Shown piece by piece: positions 45,508 through 55,045 of a stretch of 64,000 nucleotides of DNA; position 1 is the first letter of the stretch; each line of letters begins with the position of its first letter. Position numbers and translations under genes: made by a program. The notes beneath the pieces were generated by a model. The model was not told the DNA's origin and did no database searches. It saw nothing but the letters and a program-made list of their open reading frames with translations. Source of the DNA: Arthrobacter sp. DNA4 (GTDB taxonomy: Bacteria > Actinomycetota > Actinomycetes > Actinomycetales > Micrococcaceae); NCBI RefSeq assembly GCF_024362385.1, contig NZ_CP101466.1, forward strand, positions 2,356,001-2,420,000, written 5' to 3'.

Positions 45508-47493
45508 GTGTCCGTATCCCGCACTGAACGACTCCTCAACCTGCTCATTGCCTTGCTGAACACCCGCTACGGGTTGCGCCGCAGCGAGCTGCGCGAGAAG
45601 GTCTACCACGACACCTCCGGCAATGACGTCGCCTTCGGGCGGATGTTCGAGCGGGACAAGAACGACCTGAGGGCCATGGGGTTCGAGGTGGAAACCCTGA
45701 CGGACCTGGGCTGGAGCGAGGATGACCCAGCCACCACCAGGTACCGCATCGGCAAGGAGTCCAGCCGCCTCCCGGACGTCCAGCTGGGGCCGGAAGAGTG
45801 GACGGTCCTCCTGCTTGCTTCCCAACTTTGGGAGCGCGCCGCATTGGGGACAGCTGCCCAAAGCGCACTCCGCAAACTCCAGGCATCGGGAAGGCTGGCC
45901 GAGGTGGAACTCCCGGCAGGCGTCCAGCCACGCATCAAACCGGCCGGTCAGGCCTTCGACGACATCGTTGCAGCCATGCATGCCCGCCATCCCGTGAGCT
46001 TCACATACCTGGCCGGAAGCACCGGCAAGGAGGAGGAACGGTCTGTAGAGCCTTGGGGGTTGGGCAGCCGGTTCGGCCAGTGGTACCTCATGGGCTACGA
46101 CCGGGGCCGAAACGCAGCCAGGCACTTCCGCCTGTCCCGCTTCACGAGCGCCGTCACAACCCTCAGCAGGGAGCAGTACGTCCCGCCCGCCAACTTCAGC
46201 ATCCGCGCTGAACTGGACAGGTTGCCTGAACTGCCGCTGCGCACCGCCGTCGTGGATGTCAGGCAGGGGCGTCTGCTGGCGCTGCGCAGCCGGGCCGTTG
46301 AAGGCGCGCACCACCAGGCGCCCGGCCGGCCTGCCGACGGCGACGACCGGGTGGTCGTGGAATACCGTGATCCGGAGGTCCTCGCCGAAGAGTTGGCCAG
46401 CTATGGACCCGATGCCCTGGCAGTGGAGCCCGCGGAGCTGGTGGGAGCGGTGCGGCGCCGGCTGCAGGCCGCTGCCCGCTTCAGCGCTTCGCCTGTCCCC
46501 GTCTACTCGTTCCCTGATGCCCGGGCGCGGACGGCCCGGAAGGGAACCTCGGAGGACCAGCTCAAGCGCATGCTGCAGTTGGTCCCATTCCTGGTCCATA
46601 ACCAGGGCCTGCACATCCAGGACGTGGCAAAGCACTTTGGCGTCACCCGGGACGAGCTGGAGGCAGACCTCCGGATCCTCATTTGCTCCGGATTGCCCGA
46701 GGGGTATCCGGATGACCTGCTCGATATCCAGTGGGAGGATGACCACGTCTTCATCACCCAGGACCTTGACCTGAAGAAGCCGGTCCGGTTTACGGTGGCG
46801 GAGGCTTGTGCCCTGCTGACCGGACTTGAGACGCTCAATGGGCTGCCGGACCTGCCGGGCGGAGGCGCCCTGGAATCGGTCACGTTGAAGCTGCTGGCCG
46901 CGGCGGGGGAGGAAGGACTCCGTGCTGCCTCCATCGCCGGGCCGCAGGTGGCTCCCGCGGACGCCGCGACCCACGCCACGGTCCGCCAGGCCATCGGGAC
47001 CGGCGCGCAACTCCACCTGACCTACCTCTCACCCCAGCGTGACGCGGTCATCGAGCGCGACGTAGACCCGCTGCGGCTGTACTCCCTGGACAACACCTGG
47101 TACTTCGAAGCCTGGTGCCATCTGGTGGACGGGCTCCGGAATTTCCGGCTGGACCGGGTCCAGGACGTGCGGCCCAACGGCCGGGCCGCCACGGTGCACG
47201 GGCCGCCCGAAGGCGGGGTTCCCGCCAAACTTTTCACTGCGAACGACGACGACACAACAGTCACTGTCCAGCTCACCCGGCAGGGGAGGGGGCTGGCGGA
47301 TGACTATTACGCGGAGCGCACCGCAGAGTTGCCCGACGGCGGGCTGGTGGCCCAGCTCACGTTCGGCAACACCGCGTGGCTGCCGATGTTCGTGGCCCAG
47401 CACGGCGGTTCGGCCCGGATCCTGGCTCCTGCCGGGCTGGCTGACGCCGCGCGGGACTGGCTTGCGGCATCGCTGGACAGGTACGCCGGATAG
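45508..47493 (+). CDS. pafBC: Fused PafB-PafC WYL-domain transcriptional activator of the DNA-damage response
   Basis: 661 residues made of two tandem copies of winged-helix plus WYL domain. Copy one begins SRTERLLNLLIALLNTRYGLRRSELREKV and has the WYL core VEPWGLGSRFGQWYLMGYD; copy two begins DQLKRMLQLVPFLVHNQGLHIQDVAKHFGVTR and has DPLRLYSLDNTWYFEAWC. Most actinobacteria encode PafB and PafC separately; a natural fusion is known from Arthrobacter. PafBC activates LexA-independent DNA-repair genes after damage. GTG 45508 is favoured by the leaderless -10; the terminator upstream makes it a separate transcription unit from pafA. Confidence 0.93.
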   Translation: MSVSRTERLLNLLIALLNTRYGLRRSELREKVYHDTSGNDVAFGRMFERDKNDLRAMGFEVETLTDLGWSEDDPATTRYRIGKESSRLPDVQLGPEEWTVLLLASQLWERAALGTAAQSALRKLQASGRLAEVELPAGVQPRIKPAGQAFDDIVAAMHARHPVSFTYLAGSTGKEEERSVEPWGLGSRFGQWYLMGYDRGRNAARHFRLSRFTSAVTTLSREQYVPPANFSIRAELDRLPELPLRTAVVDVRQGRLLALRSRAVEGAHHQAPGRPADGDDRVVVEYRDPEVLAEELASYGPDALAVEPAELVGAVRRRLQAAARFSASPVPVYSFPDARARTARKGTSEDQLKRMLQLVPFLVHNQGLHIQDVAKHFGVTRDELEADLRILICSGLPEGYPDDLLDIQWEDDHVFITQDLDLKKPVRFTVAEACALLTGLETLNGLPDLPGGGALESVTLKLLAAAGEEGLRAASIAGPQVAPADAATHATVRQAIGTGAQLHLTYLSPQRDAVIERDVDPLRLYSLDNTWYFEAWCHLVDGLRNFRLDRVQDVRPNGRAATVHGPPEGGVPAKLFTANDDDTTVTVQLTRQGRGLADDYYAERTAELPDGGLVAQLTFGNTAWLPMFVAQHGGSARILAPAGLADAARDWLAASLDRYAG

Positions 47494-47496
47494 ACT
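47491..47496 (+). promoter_or_regulatory. -10 box (TAGACT) overlapping the pafBC stop codon
   Basis: TAGACT begins with the pafBC TAG stop and lies 7 bases before the ATG at 47504. A leaderless transcript from here would feed tatA and tatC. Confidence 0.45.
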
Positions 47497-47503
47497 TCTC
47501 AGC

Positions 47504-47848
47504 ATGCCTTGGTGGTCCTGGATTCTCATATGGGTGGCGCTCGTTGCAGTGTCCCTGCTGTTCTATGTCCTGCTGGGCATCCGTCTGTTCCGCCAGTTCA
47601 TGGCGACCGTCAAGGACCTCAGTGCTGCCGGTGAAAAGCTGGGGCACCTGAATCCCGTCGAAGCGCAGGAATCCGCGGACCAGGAACGGCCGCTTCCGGG
47701 TTCCGCCGTTTTTGCCTCACCCGCCGTGATGCGACATGATTACGAGGCATCCAAATCGGCCCGGCGCGAAGACCGCCGCCGCCGGCGAGTGCAGCGCAAA
47801 AAGGACCGGGGCCAGCCGCAGGCGCTCGGAGATCTCGACTTCACATAG
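47504..47848 (+). CDS. Hypothetical single-pass membrane protein upstream of tatA
   Basis: 114 residues. One hydrophobic helix at about residues 2-26 (WWSWILIWVALVAVSLLFYVL), then a helical stretch and a very basic C-terminal region (RREDRRRRRVQRKKDRG). Conserved neighbour of tat genes in related actinobacteria, function unknown. The layout (helix, amphipathic region, charged tail) loosely resembles TatB-like proteins, but the amphipathic helix is not convincing, so no such call is made. Confidence 0.7.
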   Translation: MPWWSWILIWVALVAVSLLFYVLLGIRLFRQFMATVKDLSAAGEKLGHLNPVEAQESADQERPLPGSAVFASPAVMRHDYEASKSARREDRRRRRVQRKKDRGQPQALGDLDFT

Positions 47849-47880
47849 AAGTAGGATGTATTTAGAGGAAAGGATTTCCC

Positions 47881-48153
47881 GTGGGAAGACTCTTTGATGG
47901 CCCCTGGCCGATCGTAATCATTATCGTCGTTGCTTTGCTTCTCTTCGCCGCCCCCAAGCTTCCGGCCATGGCCCGCAGCCTGGGACAGTCAATGCGGATC
48001 ATCAAGTCCGAGGTCAAGGAAATGAAGAACGACGGCAAAGCCGAGTCCACCGAGGCCACCGGCCCGGTGGAAGGCACCATCGTGAACCACCCCAAGGCGA
48101 AGCCCGGTGAGCCGACAGACGGCACTGACGTTCCGCCGTCGACCCGCGCCTGA
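47881..48153 (+). CDS. tatA: Sec-independent protein translocase subunit TatA
   Basis: 90 residues: N-terminal membrane helix (PWPIVIIIVVALLLFAAPKLP) with the hinge and the Phe-Ala-Ala-Pro-Lys-Leu-Pro element, an amphipathic helix (ARSLGQSMRIIKSEVKEMK) and a polar tail. TatA oligomers form the twin-arginine protein-conducting assembly in the membrane. GTG 47881 follows AGAGGAAAGG. The gene lies 6 bases before tatC. Confidence 0.94.
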   Translation: MGRLFDGPWPIVIIIVVALLLFAAPKLPAMARSLGQSMRIIKSEVKEMKNDGKAESTEATGPVEGTIVNHPKAKPGEPTDGTDVPPSTRA

Positions 48154-48159
48154 CCTCCC

Positions 48160-48996
48160 GTGGCACTGTCGCGGGCCCGTAAAGCCAATCCCGAGGGGCG
48201 GATGTCCCTTTGGGAGCACCTCAAGGAGCTGAAGAACCGGCTGATCAAGTCGGCTATCGGCGTCGTCATCGGCGGTATTGGGGGCTGGATACTTTACGAT
48301 CCGCTGTTGAAGGCACTGGCCGAACCGGTAAACCGGATTTCGAGTGAGACCGGGGGCCTTGCGGCCATCAACTTCGGAACCATCGCGTCGCCTTTTGACT
48401 TCAAGCTGCAGATGTCGCTCCTCATCGGGGCGGTCATCTCCAGCCCCATCTGGATCTACCAGCTCTGGGCGTTCATCACGCCCGGTCTGACGTCCAAGGA
48501 ACGCCGCTACACCCTGGGCTACATGGCCGCTGCCATCCCCCTGTTCCTTGCCGGAATCTGGGTAGGGTGGCTGGTGGTGCCCCAGGTGGTTCACGCCTTG
48601 ACCCAGTTCACTCCGGAGGGGTCCTCCAGCGTCATCGACGCCCGGACCTACATTGAATTCGTCACCCGCATGGTGCTGATGCTGGGCCTGGCCTTCCTGG
48701 TCCCCGTGGTGCTGGTTGGCATCAACATGGCGGGCATCGTTTCGGGCCGCACCATCCTGAAGGCCTGGCGCATCACCGTCTTCCTGGTGTTTGTCCTGGC
48801 AGCAATCGCAGCGCCGGGTGCTGATGCCATTTCGATGTTCATGCTGGCCGGACCGCTGTTGGCGCTCTTCTTTGCAGCGATTGGCATTTGCATCATGAAC
48901 GACAAACGCCGCGAACGCCGGCAGGCCCGGCAGGTCGAAGAGACCGAGGCCACAGCCGATATCGCCACCCCCGGCAGTGAACTCAAGAAGCTGTAG
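48160..48996 (+). CDS. tatC: Sec-independent protein translocase subunit TatC
   Basis: 278 residues with six membrane helices and the N-terminal SLWEHLKELKNRLIKSAIG (Arg-precursor recognition region) and FKLQMSLLIGAVISSPIWIYQLWAFITPGLTSKERR, both family hallmarks. It binds the twin-arginine signal of folded exported proteins. GTG 48160 matches the family start. The charged C-terminal tail is about 40 residues. Confidence 0.95.
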   Translation: MALSRARKANPEGRMSLWEHLKELKNRLIKSAIGVVIGGIGGWILYDPLLKALAEPVNRISSETGGLAAINFGTIASPFDFKLQMSLLIGAVISSPIWIYQLWAFITPGLTSKERRYTLGYMAAAIPLFLAGIWVGWLVVPQVVHALTQFTPEGSSSVIDARTYIEFVTRMVLMLGLAFLVPVVLVGINMAGIVSGRTILKAWRITVFLVFVLAAIAAPGADAISMFMLAGPLLALFFAAIGICIMNDKRRERRQARQVEETEATADIATPGSELKKL

Positions 48997-49004
48997 CGTG
49001 CCGC

Positions 49005-49010
49005 TAGGCT
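49005..49010 (+). promoter_or_regulatory. -10 box (TAGGCT) for leaderless helY
   Basis: TAGGCT is 6 bases before the ATG at 49017, just after the tatC stop. Confidence 0.5.
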
Positions 49011-49016
49011 TGGGGT

Positions 49017-51938
49017 ATGTCCTCCACCACCGGACCCTTCTCCACCGGCCCCGTCGATCCTGAAGAACTTTCTCCAGCCGAGAGATACCGTGCCAGCGCC
49101 GAGCGCCGGGCAGAGGCGGCCACGTATCTTGGGTCCTTTATCCGGACCCTCGAGTTCGAACTTGACGACTTTCAACGGCAGGCGTGCCGTTCGCTTCAGG
49201 AAGGCAGGGGAGTCCTGGTGGCGGCCCCGACCGGAGCCGGGAAGACCATCGTGGGGGAGTTCGCCATCTACCTCGCCCTGCAGCGGGGCCTGAAGGCCTT
49301 TTACACCACCCCCATCAAAGCCCTCAGCAACCAGAAATTCACTGAACTCAGCGAAAAGTACGGTGCAGAGAATGTGGGCCTCCTGACCGGCGACACCAGC
49401 ATCAACGGCGACGCGCAGGTGGTGGTGATGACCACCGAAGTCCTACGGAACATGCTGTACGCGGATTCTGCCACGTTGGAGGACCTCGGCTACGTGGTCA
49501 TGGACGAGGTCCACTACCTCGCCGACCGGTTCCGCGGGGCAGTGTGGGAGGAAGTCATCATCCATCTGCCCAGCGAGGTCCAGGTCGCCTCGCTCAGTGC
49601 AACCGTCTCCAACGCCGAGGAGTTCGGCGCCTGGCTGGACACCGTCCGCGGGGACACGGACATCATCGTCTCCGAGCACCGGCCGGTGCCGCTGTGGCAG
49701 CACGTCATGGTGGGCCGGCAGATCATGGACCTGTTCGCCGGAGAGACCACCTTCGACGAGATCGCCCCGCCCGTCGAGGAAGAGGGCCGGCAGCCTGCCG
49801 CGACCGGCAAACCCGTTGACACCGCCAAGGGCCGCGGCTTCGACGTCAACCCGGACCTCCTCACTGTTGCCCGCAGCGAAAGCCAGCAGAGCTTCCGCAG
49901 CCGCCCCGGCGCCGGACGCCGCGGCCAGCGTGGCCGCAACGGTTATGACCGCCCGGGCAGGAGCGAACAAACGGGGGTCCGCCCCGCCAGCCGTCCGCAG
50001 GTGATCGCCAGCCTGGACCGGATGGACCTGTTGCCTGCCATCACCTTCATCTTCTCCCGTGCCGGCTGTGAAGCGGCCGTGGCGCAGTGCGTTGGTTCGG
50101 GCCTGTGGCTCACCACGGAAAAGGAGCAGCGGATCATCGCCCAGCGGGTGGACGAGGCCGGGCAGGACATCCCGCCGGACGACCTCGACGTCCTGGGTTT
50201 TTGGACGTGGCGGGACGGCCTGCTCCGGGGTTTCGCAGCCCACCATGCCGGCATGCTGCCCACCTTCAAGGAAGTGGTGGAGAAACTCTTCGCCGACGGC
50301 CTGGTCAAGGCGGTTTTCGCCACTGAGACCCTCGCCTTGGGTGTCAACATGCCCGCCCGCTCAGTTGTCCTGGAAAAGCTGGACAAGTTCAACGGCGAAG
50401 CCCACGTGGACATCACCGCGGGCGAATACACCCAGCTCACCGGCCGCGCCGGGCGGCGCGGCATCGACGTCGAGGGCCACGCCGTAGTGCTGTGGCAGCC
50501 GGGGACGGACCCGACGGCGGTGGCAGGCCTGGCGTCGCGGCGGACCTATCCGCTGAACTCCAGTTTCCGGCCCACCTACAACATGAGCATCAACCTCCTG
50601 GCACAGTTTGGGCGTGCCAGGGCCCGGGAAATCCTGGAATCGTCCTTTGCCCAGTTCCAGGCCGACCGCTCGGTGGTTGGCCTGGCCAGGCAGGTGCGGA
50701 GCCGTGAGGAGTCCCTTGCGGGTTACGCCAAGTCCATGACCTGCCACCTTGGCGACTTCACGGAGTATGCCCGGCTGCGCAGGGAGCTTTCCGATGCCGA
50801 GAGTGCCACCTCCCGGACCAAGTCCCGGGTTCAGAAGTCACTCAGTGACGACTCCCTGGCCCGCCTCCTGCCCGGGGACGTGGTCAACGTTCCCGGCGGG
50901 CGCGCCCCGGGGCCCGCCGTCGTCCTCAGCTCTGACCACAGCAGCCGCGAACCCCGGCCTGCCGTACTGACCCTGGACAACCAGCTGCGCCGGATAGGAA
51001 CCGACGACCTGGAAGGACCCATCGCTCCGGTTACCCGCATCCGCATTCCCAAATCCTTCAACGCCAAGGTGCCCAAGTCCCGGCGGGACCTTGCCTCCAG
51101 CGCACGGAACGCCCTGCGCGAGAACCGGCCGCCTGCTCCCGGGCAGAACCGCAACCACGATTTCGGCCGCGGAGCTGCCTTTCCCAACCAGGAGCGGCGC
51201 ATCGCCGAACTGCGCCGGGCCCTCAAGGCACACCCCTGCCACGGGTGCAGCGAACGCGAAGACCATGCCCGGTGGTCGGAGCGGTGGTGGAAGCTGCGGC
51301 GTGAAACGGATGGCCTGGTCCGCCAGATCCAGGGCCGCACCAACACGATCGCCAAAACCTTCGACCGGGTGTGCGACGTCCTGTCCGCCTACGGATACCT
51401 GGAGGACACCGGCGACGGCCGCCTGAACATCAGCCCGGACGGCCAGCGGCTGCGCCGGATCTACGGCGAGAAGGACCTGCTGATCTCGCAGTCCCTGCGG
51501 CTGGGCGCGTTCGATGACCTGGACGCCGCCGAAGTTGCTGCCCTGGCCAGTGTGCTGGTCTACCAGGCCAAACGCGAAGACCGGGGTCTGCGGCCGCGCA
51601 TGCCCAGCGTCTCCCTGGAGAGTTCCGTAGACGTCGTGGTCAAGGAATGGTCCGTCCTTGAGGACGTGGAGGAGGAGAACAAGCTTCCGCTGACCGGCGA
51701 ACCTGAACTGGGACTTGTCTGGCCGCTGTACAAGTGGGCCCGCGGACGCCACCTCCAGGACGTCCTGAGCGGCACCGACCTTGCCGCCGGTGACTTTGTC
51801 CGCTGGGTCAAGCAGGTGGTGGACCTGCTGGACCAGCTTGCCAAGATCCCTGGCCTTGATCCGCGCCTGGCACGGCTCTGTGCCGAAGCGATCAACCTGA
51901 TCCGCCGCGGCGTCGTGGCCTATTCTTCCGTGCTCTAG
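49017..51938 (+). CDS. helY: Ski2/Mtr4-like RNA helicase (HelY)
   Basis: 973 residues. Motif I APTGAGKTIVGEFA (about residues 65-78), motif II VMDEVHYLADRFRG (DEVH), motif III SLSATVSN, motif VI QLTGRAGRRGID. A long low-complexity Arg/Gly-rich insert (about residues 255-320) divides the core, and a C-terminal DSHCT-like domain ends the protein (VVKEWSVLEDVEEENKLPL onward). Mtr4/Ski2 helicases feed RNA to 3' exonucleases. The neighbourhood tatA-tatC-helY is shared with Mycobacterium tuberculosis (Rv2092c-Rv2094c). Confidence 0.93.
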   Translation: MSSTTGPFSTGPVDPEELSPAERYRASAERRAEAATYLGSFIRTLEFELDDFQRQACRSLQEGRGVLVAAPTGAGKTIVGEFAIYLALQRGLKAFYTTPIKALSNQKFTELSEKYGAENVGLLTGDTSINGDAQVVVMTTEVLRNMLYADSATLEDLGYVVMDEVHYLADRFRGAVWEEVIIHLPSEVQVASLSATVSNAEEFGAWLDTVRGDTDIIVSEHRPVPLWQHVMVGRQIMDLFAGETTFDEIAPPVEEEGRQPAATGKPVDTAKGRGFDVNPDLLTVARSESQQSFRSRPGAGRRGQRGRNGYDRPGRSEQTGVRPASRPQVIASLDRMDLLPAITFIFSRAGCEAAVAQCVGSGLWLTTEKEQRIIAQRVDEAGQDIPPDDLDVLGFWTWRDGLLRGFAAHHAGMLPTFKEVVEKLFADGLVKAVFATETLALGVNMPARSVVLEKLDKFNGEAHVDITAGEYTQLTGRAGRRGIDVEGHAVVLWQPGTDPTAVAGLASRRTYPLNSSFRPTYNMSINLLAQFGRARAREILESSFAQFQADRSVVGLARQVRSREESLAGYAKSMTCHLGDFTEYARLRRELSDAESATSRTKSRVQKSLSDDSLARLLPGDVVNVPGGRAPGPAVVLSSDHSSREPRPAVLTLDNQLRRIGTDDLEGPIAPVTRIRIPKSFNAKVPKSRRDLASSARNALRENRPPAPGQNRNHDFGRGAAFPNQERRIAELRRALKAHPCHGCSEREDHARWSERWWKLRRETDGLVRQIQGRTNTIAKTFDRVCDVLSAYGYLEDTGDGRLNISPDGQRLRRIYGEKDLLISQSLRLGAFDDLDAAEVAALASVLVYQAKREDRGLRPRMPSVSLESSVDVVVKEWSVLEDVEEENKLPLTGEPELGLVWPLYKWARGRHLQDVLSGTDLAAGDFVRWVKQVVDLLDQLAKIPGLDPRLARLCAEAINLIRRGVVAYSSVL

Positions 51939-51997
51939 TCCCACCTCAACCCTTGCCGGCTGCAACCGGCGTGCCCTATCCCAGGAGTCCTGCCTTT

Positions 51998-53659
51998 ATG
52001 CCCCGCCCTGCTGCCGCACCCCGCAACGCCGACCGTCCCGTCCCGGTGCTGTACCGCAATGGATCCGTCTACACCGCGGCTGACCCGTTCGCCACGGCAA
52101 TGCTTGTGGATGGGGACACTGTTGCATGGGTTGGATCGGAGCAGGCGGCCTCGTCAATTGCCGACAGCTCCATGGAAGTCATCGACCTCCGCGGCGCCCT
52201 GGTTGCGCCGGGCTTCGTTGACTCGCACGTGCACCTGACCGAAACCGGAATCGCCCTGGAGTCGCTCCAGCTTGGGACGCTCAAGTCGGCCCGGGAAGTG
52301 CTGGACGCAGTCGCCGGGGCCGCCGGGAACGGACCGGTGCTCGGCCACGGCTGGGACGAAACCACCTGGGCGGACCCCGCCCTGCCCAGTGCAGAAGAAA
52401 TCGACCGGGCCGCTGGAGGCAGGCCGGTCTATCTCTCCCGGGTGGACGTGCACTCGGCGCTGGTGTCAACGTCCCTGGCACAGTCCGCGGACCTTCAGAA
52501 CCGGGACGGGTACGACGGCGGTGCCAGGGTGACGCGGGCCGCCCACGAGGCAGCACGGCTGGCGACCCGGCAGCTGCCGCAGGATGAGCTGAAGCGGCTC
52601 CAGGCCCAGGCCCTGGCGGAAGCGGCCGCCAACGGCTACGTCGCCCTGGCCGAAATGGGCGCACCGCATATCGGCGGCGCCGATGACCTGCGGCTCGCGG
52701 CAGCATGGAACGCCTCCGGAACCGGGGAGCCCCGTTTTCCCGAAGTCATGCCGTACTGGGGAGAGCTGGTGTCGTCCGAGGAGCAGGCCCGCGCGCTGGT
52801 GGCAGAGCTGGGGGCGGGAGTCCGCGGCCTTGCAGGAGACCTGAACATCGACGGTTCCCTGGGCTCGCGCACCGCTGCCCTGCGCGCCGGTTACAGTGAT
52901 GCCGGCCACGAGCGCGGCACTTTGTACCTGAGCGTGGACCAGGCAGCAGCCCACCTTGCCGCCTGCTCCCTCGCCGGGATCCAGGGCGGGTTCCACGTGA
53001 TTGGTGACGCCGGACTGGATGCTGCGCTGGAAGCGCTGGACCTTGCCGCCAGGGAAGTGGGGGAGCAGCGGGTGCGCGCCGCAGGCCACCGGTTTGAGCA
53101 TGTGGAGATGGCCGACGCCGAAGCCGTGGGCAGGTTGGCGCACTACTCCGTGACCGTCAGCGCCCAGCCCTCCTTCGACGCTGCCTGGGGCGGCCCCGGT
53201 GGCCTCTACGAGCAGCGGCTGGGGGACCGAAGCCGGTCGATGAATCCGTTCGCCGCGTTCTACTCGGCCGGAGTTCCCGTCTGCTTCGGCAGCGACAGCC
53301 CCGTCACGCTCCTGCGTCCCTGGTCGAGCGTGCGCGCCTGCGTGGAACACCACAACCCCGACCAGCGTATTTCCGCGCGGGCAGCCTTCCTGGGCCACAC
53401 CCGGGCCGGCTGGCGGGCCGCGCGGCACCCGAACCCCATGGCCGGGCAACTGGTGCCCGGGGCTCCCGCGAGTTTTGCCGTGTGGGAGGTTGAGGAGCTG
53501 ATGGTCCAGGTGGCTGACGGGCGGGTTCAGTCCTGGAGCACCGATCCGCGCGCCAGGACCCCCTTGCTGCCCGCACTGGACACCGGCTCAGACCCGGTAT
53601 GCCTGCAAACCGTAAAAGACGGTGCCGAACTGTTCGCCAGCCCGGCCCTGCGTTCCTGA
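51998..53659 (+). CDS. Amidohydrolase family protein (YtcJ-like)
   Basis: 553 residues. Amidohydrolase 3 layout: N-terminal beta domain (LYRNGSVYTAADPFATAMLVDG), metal-binding GFVDSHVHLTETG (HxH), GHGWDETTWAD, a central VRGLAGDLNIDGSLGSRTAAL, RFEHVEMADAEAVG and CFGSDSPVTLLRPW with the last Asp ligand. Such enzymes hydrolyse C-N bonds of unknown substrates. ATG 51998 follows CAGGAG. Confidence 0.9.
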   Translation: MPRPAAAPRNADRPVPVLYRNGSVYTAADPFATAMLVDGDTVAWVGSEQAASSIADSSMEVIDLRGALVAPGFVDSHVHLTETGIALESLQLGTLKSAREVLDAVAGAAGNGPVLGHGWDETTWADPALPSAEEIDRAAGGRPVYLSRVDVHSALVSTSLAQSADLQNRDGYDGGARVTRAAHEAARLATRQLPQDELKRLQAQALAEAAANGYVALAEMGAPHIGGADDLRLAAAWNASGTGEPRFPEVMPYWGELVSSEEQARALVAELGAGVRGLAGDLNIDGSLGSRTAALRAGYSDAGHERGTLYLSVDQAAAHLAACSLAGIQGGFHVIGDAGLDAALEALDLAAREVGEQRVRAAGHRFEHVEMADAEAVGRLAHYSVTVSAQPSFDAAWGGPGGLYEQRLGDRSRSMNPFAAFYSAGVPVCFGSDSPVTLLRPWSSVRACVEHHNPDQRISARAAFLGHTRAGWRAARHPNPMAGQLVPGAPASFAVWEVEELMVQVADGRVQSWSTDPRARTPLLPALDTGSDPVCLQTVKDGAELFASPALRS

Positions 53660-53677
53660 CCCGGGAATCCTCCGCCC

Positions 53678-53683
53678 TATAAT
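53678..53683 (+). promoter_or_regulatory. Consensus -10 box (TATAAT) before the polyprenol-phosphate-mannose synthase gene
   Basis: TATAAT lies 19 bases after the amidohydrolase stop, with CTGACC at 53656-53661 as a weak -35 (16-base spacing). It would give a leader of about 65 bases with AGGAAAGG as ribosome binding site. Confidence 0.5.
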
Positions 53684-53754
53684 GGGGAGTTGCGCCTGCG
53701 GCCGGCATGCCCGGCACCAGGTGCACCGACCACTTCCACCAGGAAAGGCCCTCT

Positions 53755-54498
53755 GTGCGCGTCCTTACGATCATTCCCACCTACAACGAACTGGAATCGC
53801 TGCCCAAGACGCTCCAGCGCCTGCGGAAGGCCGTTCCGGCGTCGGACGTGCTGGTGGTCGATGACAACAGCCCTGACGGCACCGGCCAACTTGCCGACGG
53901 CTTCGCTGCCGAGGACTCCCAGGTCCACGTCCTGCACCGCAAGGGCAAGGAAGGCCTGGGCGCTGCCTACATCGCCGGTTTCAAGTGGGGCCTGGATGCC
54001 GGCTACGACGTCCTGGTGGAAATGGATGCGGACGGTTCCCACCAACCGGAACAGCTTCCCCAACTGCTTGAAGCCGTGGAACAGGGCGCAGACCTGGCCA
54101 TGGGCTCGCGCTGGGTCCCCGGCGGCAGTGTGGTCAACTGGCCGCTGTACCGCCAGGCGATCTCCCGGGTGGGCAGCACCTACGCCCGGTTGATGCTGGG
54201 CCTGCCGATCCGGGACGTGACCGGCGGATACCGCGCGTTCCGCAGGACCACCCTGGAAAAGCTCAACCTGGACCAGGTGGATTCTGTGGGCTACGGCTTC
54301 CAGGTGGACCTCGCCTGGCGCGTCGCCAAACTGGGCCTGCGCATCGAGGAACGCCCCATCACTTTCGTCGAACGGGAACTCGGCGCATCCAAGATGAGCG
54401 GCAACATCGTGGTCGAAGCCATGATCAACGTCACCAAATGGGGCGTGGCCGCGCGCTGGAACACGCTGGCCGGAAAGCTGAAGAACAAGCAGGCATAG
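53755..54498 (+). CDS. Polyprenol-phosphate mannosyltransferase (Ppm1/DPM1-like GT2)
   Basis: 247 residues of GT2 fold: [34 protein letters not shown] and [14 protein letters not shown] (DxD metal site), GSRWVPGG and [10 protein letters not shown]. It makes polyprenyl-phospho-mannose from GDP-mannose for lipoglycan and protein mannosylation. Here it is the catalytic domain alone, with no fused Lnt domain. GTG 53755 follows AGGAAAGG. A very strong terminator separates it from convergent rbpA. Confidence 0.93.
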   Translation: MRVLTIIPTYNELESLPKTLQRLRKAVPASDVLVVDDNSPDGTGQLADGFAAEDSQVHVLHRKGKEGLGAAYIAGFKWGLDAGYDVLVEMDADGSHQPEQLPQLLEAVEQGADLAMGSRWVPGGSVVNWPLYRQAISRVGSTYARLMLGLPIRDVTGGYRAFRRTTLEKLNLDQVDSVGYGFQVDLAWRVAKLGLRIEERPITFVERELGASKMSGNIVVEAMINVTKWGVAARWNTLAGKLKNKQA

Positions 54499-54536
54499 CC
54501 TGCGGGTACTGCCGCTGACGATGTCCGGGCGGTACC

Positions 54537-54586
54537 AAAAAATGGGGGCGGCCCCGCACCAAGGTGCGGGGCCGCCCCCATTTTTT
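54537..54586 (+). terminator. Very strong bidirectional terminator between the mannosyltransferase gene and rbpA
   Basis: Perfect 24-base arms (54537-54560 and 54563-54586) around a 2-base centre, with A6 at one end and T6 at the other, so the U-tract works on both strands. Confidence 0.95.
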
Positions 54587-54596
54587 GCGGCTGGCC

Positions 54597-54944
54597 TTAT
54601 GCCGAGCGGCGCTCTCCGCGGCGTTCGCGCAGGATGGTCAGGCGGTCCTCGAGGATCTGTTCGAGTTCAGGCAGGGAGCGACGTTCCAGCAGCATGTCCC
54701 AGTGGGTGCGGACTGCCTTGTCGTTGCTGGTGTCCGGCTTCTCGCCGTCAACCAGGAGCGCTTCCTTACCGGTCTTGGAGACCCACACCGGAGGAATTTC
54801 CGCCTCGGAGGAGAACGTGACGAAGACCTGCTCGCCATCCGCGCAACGGTATTCGACCCGCTGGCGCGGAGCCGGCTCAACTCCGGACTCGGTCTCCATG
54901 CTCTGCGCACCAAGGCGCATGCCCCGCAGGCTGCGATCGCTCAT
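54597..54944 (-). CDS. rbpA: RNA polymerase-binding protein RbpA
   Basis: 115 residues starting SDRSLRGMRLGAQSMETE, the unstructured N-terminal tail, followed by the beta-barrel core (VEYRCADGEQVFVTFSSEAEIPPVW) and the C-terminal sigma-interaction domain (DMLLERRSLPELEQILEDRL). RbpA stabilises the holoenzyme with the primary sigma factor and is essential or important in actinobacteria. ATG 54944 follows AGGGAG. A stress-sigma promoter candidate lies upstream at 55046-55072. Confidence 0.95.
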   Translation of the reverse strand: MSDRSLRGMRLGAQSMETESGVEPAPRQRVEYRCADGEQVFVTFSSEAEIPPVWVSKTGKEALLVDGEKPDTSNDKAVRTHWDMLLERRSLPELEQILEDRLTILRERRGERRSA

Positions 54945-55045
54945 GTTTTCTCCCTCTGGTCGGTTCGCGGATGAAGTCTCCGCGCTAGCCGGTGGCGCCA
55001 CGGCACCGCCGGACTACTTTGTGCACTGTGCTGCATCATAGGATT

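Noticed and set aside
45478..47016. 512-codon minus-strand frame across pafBC
   Set aside because: Antisense shadow; lacks a start site and motifs.
53663..53692. GGGAAT ... GTTG resembling a SigR promoter before the mannosyltransferase gene
   Set aside because: Spacing is 20 bases instead of 18-19 and a consensus TATAAT lies between, so the housekeeping promoter explains it better.
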